NCBI RefSeq assembly: GCF_023667495.1
Contig: NZ_JAMOZL010000006.1
Span: forward strand, 186,001-250,000
Length of the DNA: 64,000 nt
DNA from: Dyadobacter sp. MSC1_007
Lineage (GTDB): Bacteria; Bacteroidota; Bacteroidia; Cytophagales; Spirosomataceae
Reading direction: 5' to 3'
The notes beneath the pieces were generated by a model, which saw only the letters and a list, made by a program, of their open reading frames with translations, was not told the origin of the DNA and made no database searches. The translations under genes were made by a program, and so were the position numbers. Shown piece after piece: positions 1 to 7,454 of the stretch (position 1 is its first letter; the number at the start of each line of letters is the position of its first letter).

Positions 1-1
1 T

Positions 2-160
2 TGCGGCAAATGGCTGCATGAGGCAGGATTTGAATGCGGTGATGAGGTGACGGTAAAGTGTTTTGGGAATAAATTGGAGATTACGCTCAATCCGGTAGAG
101 GAGCCCGAACCAGCGCCGGTTTTGAAACGGCGAACTGCGCGTAAGGAAGTTGTTTCTTAA
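2..160 (+). CDS. SymE-like type I toxin, C-terminal part (5' end outside window)
   Basis: Reading frame 2 is open from the window edge to a TAA at 158-160 and gives 52 residues beginning CGKWLHEAGFECGDEVTV. The GKWL-EAGF-GD-V pattern followed by a short beta-strand-rich stretch is the AbrB-like core of SymE-family toxins, which in Escherichia coli are SOS-induced and controlled by an antisense RNA. The tail is basic (KRRTARK). The N-terminus and any antisense RNA lie outside the window. Family assignment is from the motif only. Confidence 0.6.
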   Translation, partial: CGKWLHEAGFECGDEVTVKCFGNKLEITLNPVEEPEPAPVLKRRTARKEVVS

Positions 161-223
161 ATGTGAGGTGATTTAGAGGCGAATTGTGATTGGGTCGGCG
201 GGGGTAGTTTCCGTATGATCCCA

Positions 224-469
224 TTAAGATTTTATTTTACCTTGCATTCTGGCTTTAAATTCCTCTGGGTCGAACTCTTCAACCCAGCCGCTTTGCTCAC
301 CTTCCACTAATGCCTGTCTTAAAAGCTTCAATTTTTCTTCTTCTCTTTCAAGCAAGCGCAAACCAGCCCTTACAACCTCGCTCGTGGAGGCATAACGGCC
401 GGTTTCTATTTGATTTTGAATAAATGTATCAAAGTGATGACCGATGGAAATGGACGTGTTCTTTGTCAT
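224..469 (-). CDS. ParD-like ribbon-helix-helix antitoxin, apparently orphan
   Basis: 81 residues from the ATG at 467-469; an upstream in-frame start at 487 is less likely because MTKNTSISIG is the usual ParD N-terminus. The first ~45 residues form a ribbon-helix-helix DNA-binding unit (SISIGHHFDTF, GRYASTSEVVRAGLRLL), followed by an acidic C-terminal arm (EEFDPEEFKARM) of the type that wraps a ParE toxin. ParD dimers neutralise ParE and repress their own operon. No ParE follows: only 63 bp separate the stop from the end of the convergent SymE-like gene. It is probably a solitary remnant or a trans-acting antitoxin. Confidence 0.8.
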   Translation of the reverse strand: MTKNTSISIGHHFDTFIQNQIETGRYASTSEVVRAGLRLLEREEEKLKLLRQALVEGEQSGWVEEFDPEEFKARMQGKIKS

Positions 470-490
470 GATAAATCTTGCTAACATTCA

Positions 491-724
491 CCGTATGGAC
501 TGTCTTCGACCGCCGGGCGGCCCCGTGCGCTCAGACTGACATTCTTCTCATGTCATGCTGAGCGCAGCCGAAGCATCATGCGTAATGTCGGTTGTTCATG
601 GGGCCGCCGGGCAGCCCCGTGCGCTCACATTGACGGCTCTCCGTATGGACTGTCTTCGGCCGCCGGGCGGCCCCGTGCGCTCAGATTGACATTCTTCTTC
701 TGTCACGCTGAGCGCAGCCGAAGC
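491..724. repeat. Dispersed GC-rich repeat: two full copies and one partial copy
   Basis: Two near-identical 84-bp units lie at 491-574 and 641-724, exactly 150 bp apart. Both begin CCGTATGGACTGTCTTCG, contain CCGCCGGGCGGCCCCGTGCG and end GCTGAGCGCAGCCGAAGC. A third, partial copy of the middle part lies at 601-634. The unit is non-coding and fills the gap between the ParD gene and the MBL gene. It resembles REP-like dispersed elements of Bacteroidota genomes; spread elsewhere in this genome cannot be seen here. Confidence 0.75.
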
Positions 725-737
725 GGCATGCACAACG

Positions 738-1493
738 CTACTTCACAGTATACCAGTCCCTAACCCGCACGTCAATCTTGCTATCCTTCTCATTCACCAG
801 CTTCTTAAACGCCTCCGTATCGCTAAACCCATTCTGGCCGCGATAATGGTAAGGATAAACCACCTTCGGTTTGAATGCCAGCACGGTTGTGGCAGCCTCG
901 TTAATGTCCATCGTATAAGGCAGATTCATGCACACGAATGCCACGTCAATGTTCTTCAACGCCTTGATTTCCGGAATGCCGGAAGTGTCGCCGCTGATGA
1001 ATACCGATTTGTCGCCCAATTTGAGGACATAACCGTTGCCGCGGCCTTTGGTGTGGCGGGAATCTGCTGTTTCGGGCAGGTTGTACATCGGGATGGCGGT
1101 GATGGAAATGCCGAGTTTTTCGGTAGACTGGCCATTGGCGAGGACGGTCGTTTTGGCTTTCAATGCATCGGACATCTTATCGACTACGGCCTGTGGCGCT
1201 ACGATCACGGTGTTGGCCAGGTCGAGGGCATCAAGCGAAGCCGGGTCGAAATGGTCGCCGTGGATATCGGTGATCAGGATCAGGTCGGGCTTGGCAATGC
1301 CTACAAACGTTTTTTGGCCTTGGTAAGGGTCGGCGTAGATAGTTTTGCCGTTCCAGGTCAGTGCCAGCGTGGCGTGGTTGAGCGGCTGAATTTTCAATGG
1401 CCCTTTCGAAGTGGCCACCTCATCGGGTTTCGGAAGTTGGGCGAAGCACAGCGCTGTCGCGAACAGGAGTAAAAAGGTGAAAGTCGTTTTCAT
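738..1493 (-). CDS. Secreted MBL-fold metallo-hydrolase (UlaG/UPF0173-like)
   Basis: 251 residues starting MKTTFTF, with a signal peptide ending near residue 18 (ALCFAQ), so likely periplasmic. The metallo-beta-lactamase fold is shown by ITDIHGDH (74-81), the ISGDTSG strand supplying the bridging aspartate, and PYHYRGQ near the C-terminus. The usual HxHxDH motif has Asp76 where the first His is expected, leaving His78, Asp80 and His81. Substrate unknown; relatives hydrolyse lactone or phosphate-ester bonds. A well-formed promoter lies just upstream. Confidence 0.85.
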   Translation of the reverse strand: MKTTFTFLLLFATALCFAQLPKPDEVATSKGPLKIQPLNHATLALTWNGKTIYADPYQGQKTFVGIAKPDLILITDIHGDHFDPASLDALDLANTVIVAPQAVVDKMSDALKAKTTVLANGQSTEKLGISITAIPMYNLPETADSRHTKGRGNGYVLKLGDKSVFISGDTSGIPEIKALKNIDVAFVCMNLPYTMDINEAATTVLAFKPKVVYPYHYRGQNGFSDTEAFKKLVNEKDSKIDVRVRDWYTVK

Positions 1494-1515
1494 GATTTGG
1501 TTAAGTTAGATTGAT

Positions 1516-1545
1516 CAAATTTAGGGTTTGTTGGCCCCTAAGCAA
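1516..1545 (-). promoter_or_regulatory. Bacteroidota-type promoter of the MBL gene
   Basis: On the minus strand TTG (1543-1545) is followed after 19 bp by TAAATTTG (1516-1523), matching the -33 TTG / -7 TAnnTTTG consensus. The expected start of transcription is near 1509, 16 bp before the ATG. Confidence 0.6.
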
Positions 1546-1630
1546 GCTTTTGGATATTTTTTCATTGCTTTTTAATAGCGAAGTGCAAGAACTCGCTAGC
1601 TTGCAAGCGGATCGGTAACAACTTTATCAA

Positions 1631-2428
1631 ATGACTCGATATCGTAAAGTAGCGCCCCGGTTGGCGCGGTTTGCATTCTGTTTTGTTTCAATATTAACAG
1701 GCAGTGCGGCACAAGAGGCGCAGGCCCAGGAGTTTGTTGTGGCCCCATTTAATTTCAATATCCAAAACGGCGTATACAAGCCCGCAAGCACGAATGCAAA
1801 GGCGCTGGCAGAGGTGAAGACCGAAATCCTGCCGCAAACTTTCATGCAAAAGCCCGACCCGAATTTGTTTCTCCTATATCCGCAGCCGGGCGGTATTTTG
1901 CTTTTTAAGTCAAATAGTTTGAAGGACTTAACAAATGTGGCCGGTAAGTTGACCAGCCCGTCGATGGCCATTGTCGACACCATTTTTCACAATCAGGTTT
2001 ATGTGCAAAAAAGCGCTAATGGCGAAGACTATTCTTTTGACATATGCTATTCTTTACTGATCGACGGCAAGCGTTACTACACCGATTTCCGGCCGCACAA
2101 TTTCGCTGCGTTCCGTTATTCGCTGGTGCATCATAAACAGCTTTTCATGCTCGCATCACAAGACATGGGCTACGATATGTACGCCGACAAAGGCTATCCC
2201 GAGCATTTCCACATTGCGGTTTTCGACATGCAAAATGGCGGGATCAAAACCCGTTTCATAAGCGAGGAATTGCCATTTCGGTACGGCAACGAGTTTCTCG
2301 ATGAAAGCGATAATGTGATCAAAACGGAATCCAAAGCCGAGGATCAGACTTTTCGCATTGAAATCAAAGGGCTGAACGAGACTTACAAGGGTGTTTGGAA
2401 TGGGAAGGAATTGAAGCATTTGAATTAA
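1631..2428 (+). CDS. Secreted protein of unknown function
   Basis: 265 residues. The N-terminus is basic, then hydrophobic, and ends in AQAQ near residue 33, which looks like a signal peptide. The mature part is rich in aromatic residues and beta-strand pattern (LLIDGKRYYTDFRPHNFAAF, GYDMYADKGYPEHFHIAVF). I recognise no domain or catalytic motif. It is divergent from the MBL gene and converges on the lipoprotein gene at 2448-2861, leaving a 19-bp gap. A periplasmic or outer-membrane role is an inference from the signal peptide alone. Confidence 0.65.
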   Translation: MTRYRKVAPRLARFAFCFVSILTGSAAQEAQAQEFVVAPFNFNIQNGVYKPASTNAKALAEVKTEILPQTFMQKPDPNLFLLYPQPGGILLFKSNSLKDLTNVAGKLTSPSMAIVDTIFHNQVYVQKSANGEDYSFDICYSLLIDGKRYYTDFRPHNFAAFRYSLVHHKQLFMLASQDMGYDMYADKGYPEHFHIAVFDMQNGGIKTRFISEELPFRYGNEFLDESDNVIKTESKAEDQTFRIEIKGLNETYKGVWNGKELKHLN

Positions 2429-2447
2429 TGTTCGCTTCAAAAACCTT

Positions 2448-2861
2448 TCAAAGTATCCTCACAGACGCCAAAATCCCCAGAACCACGTCCTCGTCCTTAC
2501 TCTGCCCGTAAATACTGAGTTTTCGGAAATCATCGACTTTAATGTAAATGCCTATCAAGCCCTTTCCGGGTGTTTTGGGCCTCACGGTTAATGTTTTGTA
2601 GCCGCTTTGCATGGACTCGGTGCGGTAATGTGTGGCGTCGGCCTCTTTGGTGAAAGAGTAGGAGTACATGCCCATGTCGTATCTCAGGGTATCTTTTCCG
2701 TTGGTAATGCCGCCGACCTTTGAATCGTAGCCCTGCGATTCAAATTTCTTCCAGCTGGATGGTGCTACAAAAGAGAAATCATCAAATGACATCGGAGTAG
2801 GCCGGTCCTTTTTGCATGCCAGAACAAGGAGGCACACGAGCAGAGTTGCAAAGGTCTTCAT
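2448..2861 (-). CDS. Small lipoprotein of unknown function
   Basis: 137 residues with a lipobox ending at Cys16 (LLVLAC), followed by KKDRPTP. The mature region begins FSFVAPSSWKKFESQGYDSKVGG and reads like a compact beta-rich domain, in the style of small secreted proteins that carry an exported PsbP-like or Mog1-like fold; that comparison is weak. No partner gene is evident, and it is convergent with the secreted protein upstream. Confidence 0.65.
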   Translation of the reverse strand: MKTFATLLVCLLVLACKKDRPTPMSFDDFSFVAPSSWKKFESQGYDSKVGGITNGKDTLRYDMGMYSYSFTKEADATHYRTESMQSGYKTLTVRPKTPGKGLIGIYIKVDDFRKLSIYGQSKDEDVVLGILASVRIL

Positions 2862-3029
2862 AGCTTTGAGTTTGGGAATGTGAGGTAATCCCGAAGACCG
2901 AAATATGGGGGATATGGTTGTAAAAACTAATCCTTTATTTGCCTGAAAACGGATTAAAGGCTCCCGTGCTCGGTTGCCTTCAATGCGTTTCCAAGCTATA
3001 TTTTAACGATATGAATGTAATGCGGACGT

Positions 3030-4397
3030 TTACACAATCGGCGCCTCCTCTTCCCGTACACTCGGCTGCACAGGCACGCCGGCCAGGCGCTGCAATACGT
3101 GCGATACAACAGGCTGGCAACTGAAAAGATATGCGTGGTGCTTCATCAGAAAATCCTTTTCCCAGAAGGTTTTGAGGAGGTTAATGCCGCTATAATCGCC
3201 GGTCCTGGCTTTGGCCATTCCTTCGTCGTCGTTATTCAGAAAGCCATAAAACAACGGATCCGGGGTCGGGTCGGTGCTTTCTGTGATGATATCCACCACA
3301 TTATAGAAATTGAAACCGCTTTCCAGTTTCAAACTGGGGTCATTTTTGAAGATTTCATCGCCATAGGAACCAAGGTTTCGAAAATCGGCAGTAAGGCCGT
3401 CGGCGTCGGGACGGGGATCGAAGTTGGCGGTATTTTCATTGAGATTGAACTGCTTGGAGCTCACATACAATAGGTAGTCGCTCGGATCGTAGTAAATATG
3501 TACGTGTTTGCCGAGCTGTTTCAGTGGTGTGTAATTATAGTGAAAATGAGGGCCTTTGAACTTCCTACGCATATTTCGCAGCTGTACGCCTCCTTCCTGT
3601 ACCGCGAGGTGCGTAACGTCGGGAGCCATCAGGAAAATGTTCTCGAAAATGCCCGTCGGGATGGTATGCCCCTCGCCGGGGTTGATCATTCCGTTCAGCA
3701 ACTGGTGCCCGAATGAATGCACGACAAGGTTCAGCGTTTTGCCTGCTTCTTTCAGCTTTTTCGAAAGCACTTCAAAGTATTCAAATAAACCGTTTTGCGT
3801 GAATTTTTCGCCGTAACCGATCGAGCGGTCATCGGCCTTTTTACGCCATCCGTACGACGGCCAGCCCATGAAGAGGACGTTAGCGACGGTATTTTGCGGG
3901 TGTTGGAGGTAGCTTTGAGTAAATTGTGGGACGAGGTCCAGCTTTAAACCCGGCTCCCAATCAAAACCGTGGATATATACAAAAACGTGTTTTCTCGATT
4001 CCGGCAACCGGCTCACAGCCTGCGTCACACCCGTTGCCCATACTTCCGGAAACAGTTCGGTGACCCTGAATTGAAGATTAGGAGCAGGAGGGAGGTTGGC
4101 GAAAGACAGTTTGTCGGGAGCATCGGCCATGTCGATTATCGGGACACCCGCATTACTGGCGCGGTAACAGACGAAAAAGTTGGATCTGTCATGGTCAGAC
4201 AAGCCCGAATAGCCATCCAGCTCAACTTTATTGCCAATCACCATGATCCCGTCGGCGGTAATGTACCATAATGTGCGGTCATCGTACTTGGCGCTGGTGA
4301 TCTGCACTTTCGTGCCGCGTGTGAAAAACGGCCTGGAGCCGTTAGGGCCCTGGCGCTGCGTTTGCCGGTCGAGATCGTCGTTGATAATGCCTTCCAT
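3030..4397 (-). CDS. Alpha/beta hydrolase, DUF900-like
   Basis: 455 residues without a signal peptide. The centre carries alpha/beta-hydrolase hallmarks: HVFVYIHGFDW (oxyanion strand, near 140), then LNLVVHSFGHQLLNG around 240, whose Ser in the H-S-F-G elbow is the likely nucleophile. Such DUF900-type hydrolases are a poorly characterised esterase/lipase group. The first ~110 residues are a separate beta-rich region and the last ~150 include a third conserved part with HAYLFSCQ. It stands alone; the substrate is unknown. The ATG at 4395-4397 is the first plausible start. Confidence 0.75.
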   Translation of the reverse strand: MEGIINDDLDRQTQRQGPNGSRPFFTRGTKVQITSAKYDDRTLWYITADGIMVIGNKVELDGYSGLSDHDRSNFFVCYRASNAGVPIIDMADAPDKLSFANLPPAPNLQFRVTELFPEVWATGVTQAVSRLPESRKHVFVYIHGFDWEPGLKLDLVPQFTQSYLQHPQNTVANVLFMGWPSYGWRKKADDRSIGYGEKFTQNGLFEYFEVLSKKLKEAGKTLNLVVHSFGHQLLNGMINPGEGHTIPTGIFENIFLMAPDVTHLAVQEGGVQLRNMRRKFKGPHFHYNYTPLKQLGKHVHIYYDPSDYLLYVSSKQFNLNENTANFDPRPDADGLTADFRNLGSYGDEIFKNDPSLKLESGFNFYNVVDIITESTDPTPDPLFYGFLNNDDEGMAKARTGDYSGINLLKTFWEKDFLMKHHAYLFSCQPVVSHVLQRLAGVPVQPSVREEEAPIV

Positions 4398-4531
4398 GGA
4401 GGTGGTTGTTTAAAGGTCAAGGTACTTCTACAAGTTAAAAAGAATTAGGAGCAGCTCCATGTCTTCTTATTAAGCGGTTTGGTTTGGTACGGTTTTGGAA
4501 GTAATACACATAGAACCATCCAACACAAAAG

Positions 4532-4990
4532 ATGAAAGCAATAATGTCAATGTTACTCGCAGCGTCCATTCTGACCGCCTGTAACACGCAGTCTGACAAG
4601 CAGGAAGCAGCGTTAAAAGCGCAGCAAAGAACCATTGATTCGATGAAAGTAGCCATGGAAAAACAAGCGATTGTCGACTCCATGAACAACATAATAGCTG
4701 AACAGCGGGAACACGAAAAGTGGGAAGAAATTTCGAAAAATGAGGCAACAAGCCACAATAGAGCCGTTGCAACAGCCCCGGCACCCGCGCCTGCCAAGAA
4801 AAGATGGAGCCACACTGCCAAAGGCGCGCTCGTAGGAGCGGGGACTGGTGCAATCACCGGGGCCATCGTCAATAAGAAGCGCGGAGAAGGTGCATTGATC
4901 GGTAGTGTAATTGGCGCCGGTGTAGGTGCCGGTACCGGAGCGATCGTGGACCACACCAAGAAGAAACGCCAGCAACAAGAGCAACAATAA
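4532..4990 (+). CDS. Glycine-zipper lipoprotein
   Basis: 152 residues. The lipobox ends at Cys17 (SILTAC). Residues ~20-75 form an amphipathic, charged helix with coiled-coil character; an Ala/Pro linker (ATAPAPAPAKKR) follows, then two glycine-zipper hairpins (GALVGAGTGAITGAIV and GALIGSVIGAGVGAGTGAIV) of the YMGG/Gly-zipper type that insert into membranes. The C-terminus is a basic, Gln-rich tail. Likely outer-membrane-anchored, with a structural or stress role; the precise function is unknown. A rho-independent terminator follows 25 bp after the stop. Confidence 0.85.
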   Translation: MKAIMSMLLAASILTACNTQSDKQEAALKAQQRTIDSMKVAMEKQAIVDSMNNIIAEQREHEKWEEISKNEATSHNRAVATAPAPAPAKKRWSHTAKGALVGAGTGAITGAIVNKKRGEGALIGSVIGAGVGAGTGAIVDHTKKKRQQQEQQ

Positions 4991-5014
4991 TTACAAACAC
5001 GCTATATAAAAGTG

Positions 5015-5047
5015 AAATGTCGGTCGAAAGGGCGGCATTTTTTTATT
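5015..5047 (+). terminator. Terminator of the glycine-zipper lipoprotein gene
   Basis: AAATGTCG (5015-5022) pairs with CGGCATTT (5033-5040), with one G-T pair, around a 10-nt loop and runs into a T-rich tract. Confidence 0.7.
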
Positions 5048-5094
5048 TTTTTAAATGGCTATATGTGAGTTGCTTATGTCGTTTTATGCCCTTG

Positions 5095-5141
5095 TTTTAC
5101 CTTGTAATTATAACGCTTAATGTTATAATTACAAGGTAAAA
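5095..5141. repeat. 20-bp perfect inverted repeat (hairpin or operator)
   Basis: The arm at 5095-5114 (TTTTACCTTGTAATTATAAC) is exactly complementary to 5122-5141, with a 7-nt loop (5115-5121). The right arm contains AAGG six bases before an ATG at 5141, so the folded RNA would hide that ribosome site. The methyltransferase gene starts 92 bp further on. It could be an operator for a dimeric repressor, an RNA switch, or the end of a small mobile element; it has no T-tract to act as a terminator. Confidence 0.85.
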
Positions 5142-5227
5142 TGGCTTGGAGACCACTGGTAATCAAAGACGTGATAGCCATTCCTCAGGCTGAAATAGTA
5201 AGCGAATTAAATAGTCTGAAAATTTAA
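5141..5227 (+). CDS. Possible 28-residue leader ORF before the methyltransferase
   Basis: ATG at 5141, TAA at 5225-5227, encoding MAWRPLVIKDVIAIPQAEIV and eight more residues. It begins on the last base of the 20-bp inverted repeat, has AAGG at a fitting distance, and ends 5 bp before the methyltransferase ATG. It could be a leader peptide, or the remains of the 5' end of another gene. No homology recognised; translation is unproven. Confidence 0.25.
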   Translation: MAWRPLVIKDVIAIPQAEIVSELNSLKI

Positions 5228-5232
5228 ATCGA

Positions 5233-5997
5233 ATGGCCTGGAATCCGGAAGTTTATAATCAATTCAAATCAGAACGCGCTGCGCCGTTCTACGATTTGCT
5301 GGCTTTATTGAAAATCAGGCCTGGCCTTGAAGTGATAGATCTCGGTTGTGGGACCGGAGAGCTTACAGCCAAACTGGCCGATAAGTTGCCTAATGCCAGT
5401 GTACTAGGTGTCGACTCGTCGGCGGAAATGTTGGACAGATCGTCTCAAACAGGCGGAAGTACCCTGCGTTTTGAATGCATCCCAATTGAAGAACATCTGA
5501 GAAAGCCCCAGCAATGGGATGTAGTTTTCTCGAATGCGGCGTTGCAATGGGTTCCCGACCATGAAACGCTATTCCCGCAAATCATATCGCACCTTCGTCC
5601 GGGAGGTCAATTGCTGGTGCAAATGCCTGATCAACCACATAATATAACTAATCGCCTGCTTGCAGAACTTGCCGAGCAGCCACGCTATGCGGAAGTGTAT
5701 CAGGGCTGGAACCGTGCATCGCACGTGCTGAATCTCGATCGATATGCCGAAATTCTATTTGAATGCGGCAGCAAATCGATGCAGGTTTTCGAAAAGGTTT
5801 ATCCATTGGTACTAAAAGACGTCGATGCGTTGGTAACCTGGGTGTCGGGCACCGCATTGTTGCCTTATCTGGAAAGACTGCCTGAATCTTTGAAAGACCT
5901 TTTTCTTGAAGATTACAAGGCATTATTAAGCAAGCATTTTTCAAAAACACCTGTTTTTTATGCTTTTAAAAGGATATTGATGGAAGCGACATTTTGA
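5233..5997 (+). CDS. tam: Trans-aconitate 2-methyltransferase-like SAM methyltransferase
   Basis: 254 residues, close to the family's usual ~255. It has class I SAM-dependent methyltransferase motifs: VIDLGCGTGELTAKLA (motif I, ~35-50), GVDSSAEML (motif II acidic loop), and DVVFSNAALQWVPDHETLFPQ (motif IV with the ALQW characteristic of Tam). Tam transfers a methyl group to trans-aconitate, a spontaneous by-product of the TCA intermediate cis-aconitate. The start MAWNPEVYNQFKSERAAPF also fits Tam. Cytosolic. Substrate is inferred from family likeness. A strong inverted repeat lies just upstream. Confidence 0.85.
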   Translation: MAWNPEVYNQFKSERAAPFYDLLALLKIRPGLEVIDLGCGTGELTAKLADKLPNASVLGVDSSAEMLDRSSQTGGSTLRFECIPIEEHLRKPQQWDVVFSNAALQWVPDHETLFPQIISHLRPGGQLLVQMPDQPHNITNRLLAELAEQPRYAEVYQGWNRASHVLNLDRYAEILFECGSKSMQVFEKVYPLVLKDVDALVTWVSGTALLPYLERLPESLKDLFLEDYKALLSKHFSKTPVFYAFKRILMEATF

Positions 5998-6000
5998 TAT

Positions 6001-6038
6001 AAAATACCAGGATCGATCATTCGCCGATCCTGGTAATA
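6001..6038. terminator. Hairpin between convergent genes, likely bidirectional terminator
   Basis: TACCAGGATCG (6005-6015) pairs perfectly with 6025-6035 around a 9-nt loop. On the minus strand it is followed by TTTTATATC, so it best suits termination of the NmrA gene transcript; it may also stop the methyltransferase transcript. Confidence 0.65.
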
Positions 6039-6041
6039 TGG

Positions 6042-6932
6042 CTATTGGGCATACGCAGCTGCAAATCCTTTCGCGAAATCTTCCAGCTTATAATTCCCGG
6101 TTGGTTTTGCGCCGATTTCCCGGTAATGCTCCTGCATGGAGCCATTTTGTAACGCCTGGCCCATTTCCATGTATAACTGAGCGAAACTGTCGTTCAATCC
6201 TGCACCTTTCATGCCGTTGAATGCATCTTCATCCGAAAAAGTCACCCAGGGAGTTCCTTCTTTGCCAACCGCACTGCCTAACATCGCGGCGATTTCTTGC
6301 GGATGCCGCTCGTCGCTTGCAATGTAAGTGATGGTTTGCGGAGCGGTGAATGGCGCGAGAAGCTCTTCCGTTGCAACAGCAGCAATATCGGCTGTGTCGG
6401 TTAGTATCAGCTTTTCGTCAGTTCCGCCAAAGTTAGACCCGGCGATGCCCGCATGCTTGATCAGCCCGATCTGGCTGTACAGATTAGTGAAAAAATAGGA
6501 TGGACGAAGTATTTTAACCTGCAAACCAGGCAGTTCCGCGAGTTTTTCTTCAAGATAACCCAGTGCGTCGATCGGTCCCGCCCCTTTACGCAAGTGCGAG
6601 CCTATGCTGCTCAGGAGCACAATTCGGGTGATGTTCGATGCTTTAATTGCCTGCACATATTTGTCGGCGACTTCCAATTGAAATGCGCCGTAGTCGGCCA
6701 AAGAAAAGTCGCTTGGGACCATTAAATAGGCGACGTCGCCACCCTGAAATGCGGTTTCCAGAAACGCGTCGTCCTGAACCGAGCCTATCGCCGCCTGCGC
6801 GCCCAGACTTTCAATTTGATCCTTTTTAGAAGGATTACTGCTGATGACAACCACTTCATGGCCAGCTTTCAGGAGATTTTGGGTGACTGGCAAACTGATA
6901 TTTCCAAGCGACCCTGTGATGATATATTTCAT
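6042..6932 (-). CDS. NmrA-like NAD(P)-binding protein (atypical SDR)
   Basis: 296 residues. The N-terminal Rossmann fold starts MKYIITGSLGNISLPVTQNLL, a variant of GxxGxxG, with VVVISSNPSKK as the cofactor-specificity strand. The rest follows the NmrA/QorB-type pattern (AYLMVPSDFSL, IVLLSSIGSH, LRPSYFFTNLY). Such proteins are quinone oxidoreductases or redox sensors. It is divergent from an HxlR-family regulator with overlapping promoters, an arrangement known for redox- or electrophile-responsive pairs such as qorA/qorR. A role in quinone or aldehyde detoxification is an inference. Confidence 0.85.
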   Translation of the reverse strand: MKYIITGSLGNISLPVTQNLLKAGHEVVVISSNPSKKDQIESLGAQAAIGSVQDDAFLETAFQGGDVAYLMVPSDFSLADYGAFQLEVADKYVQAIKASNITRIVLLSSIGSHLRKGAGPIDALGYLEEKLAELPGLQVKILRPSYFFTNLYSQIGLIKHAGIAGSNFGGTDEKLILTDTADIAAVATEELLAPFTAPQTITYIASDERHPQEIAAMLGSAVGKEGTPWVTFSDEDAFNGMKGAGLNDSFAQLYMEMGQALQNGSMQEHYREIGAKPTGNYKLEDFAKGFAAAYAQ

Positions 6933-6957
6933 GAGAATGGATATGTTTTTAATGGGA

Positions 6958-6988
6958 CAAAGCTATATTTGCACTTACTTTTTGACAA
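6958..6988 (-). promoter_or_regulatory. Promoter of the NmrA-like gene
   Basis: On the minus strand TTG (6986-6988) and TAGCTTTG (6958-6965) are 20 bp apart, matching the Bacteroidota consensus. Its -33 element lies inside the proposed HxlR operator. Confidence 0.6.
6964..6971 (+). promoter_or_regulatory. -7 element of the HxlR gene promoter
   Basis: TATATTTG fits TAnnTTTG and overlaps by 2 bp the -7 element of the opposing NmrA promoter. The -33 region is weak (TTT near 6946), as might be expected of an autoregulated gene. Confidence 0.45.
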
Positions 6989-6996
6989 GTACTTAC
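6973..6996. promoter_or_regulatory. Putative HxlR-family operator
   Basis: ACTTAC occurs at 6973-6978 and 6991-6996, 18 bp apart. ACTT (6973-6976) also forms an inverted pair with AAGT (6987-6990), and AAGTACTT (6987-6994) is itself a palindrome. The site covers the -33 box of the NmrA promoter and sits directly after the -7 box of the HxlR promoter, so one bound dimer could control both genes. HxlR/YodB-type sites commonly contain such ACTT/AAGT half-sites. Confidence 0.5.
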
Positions 6997-7008
6997 CCGA
7001 GAGTATGT

Positions 7009-7386
7009 ATGACACAGATCAAAGAAAATTCGACTTATAATGCCAACAGGGGGATCGTGATGCAGGAATGCCCGGTTACCTACGTGATGAACAAGGTTGG
7101 CGGGCATTGGAAGCCCATTATCCTCTTTCATCTTTTAAGCGGAAGCAAGCGGTACAGCGAGATCAAGCGGTTGATGCCGCATATTACCGAAAAAATGCTT
7201 ATCCAGCATTTAAAACAATTGGAAACTGACCGCCTGCTCATTCGTGAGGCCAGACCAGTCGTGCCGCCTTATGTTACTTACACGCTGACAGAAGCCGGTG
7301 CAGAGTTGGAAACGGTGATCAATGCGATGGCTGAATGGGCTTACAAGGACATGGAACGCTCCCGAAATGTGTTGGAAATGGCCTGA
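7009..7386 (+). CDS. HxlR-family winged-helix transcriptional regulator
   Basis: 125 residues from the ATG at 7009, giving MTQIKENSTYNANRG; a longer frame upstream would run through the promoter region and is rejected. CPVTYVMNKVGGHWKPIILFHL is the HxlR signature, with the conserved Cys near residue 22 that serves as a redox or electrophile sensor in YodB and HypR. The winged helix follows (RYSEIKRLMPHITEKMLIQHLKQLETDRLL). It is probably the repressor of the divergent NmrA-like gene and of itself. Confidence 0.9.
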   Translation: MTQIKENSTYNANRGIVMQECPVTYVMNKVGGHWKPIILFHLLSGSKRYSEIKRLMPHITEKMLIQHLKQLETDRLLIREARPVVPPYVTYTLTEAGAELETVINAMAEWAYKDMERSRNVLEMA

Positions 7387-7454
7387 TTTTTTTAACCTTG
7401 CTGACAATAGGCTGTCACACCAGCATCTAGATTTGCTAGAAAAAAGGGAAGACG

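Noticed and set aside
846-1472. Long plus-strand ORF opposite the MBL gene
   Set aside because: Composition is that of an antisense shadow; the minus-strand frame has signal peptide, metal motifs and promoter.
6844-7008. N-terminal extension of the HxlR regulator
   Set aside because: It would cover the divergent promoters and add sequence not found in HxlR proteins.
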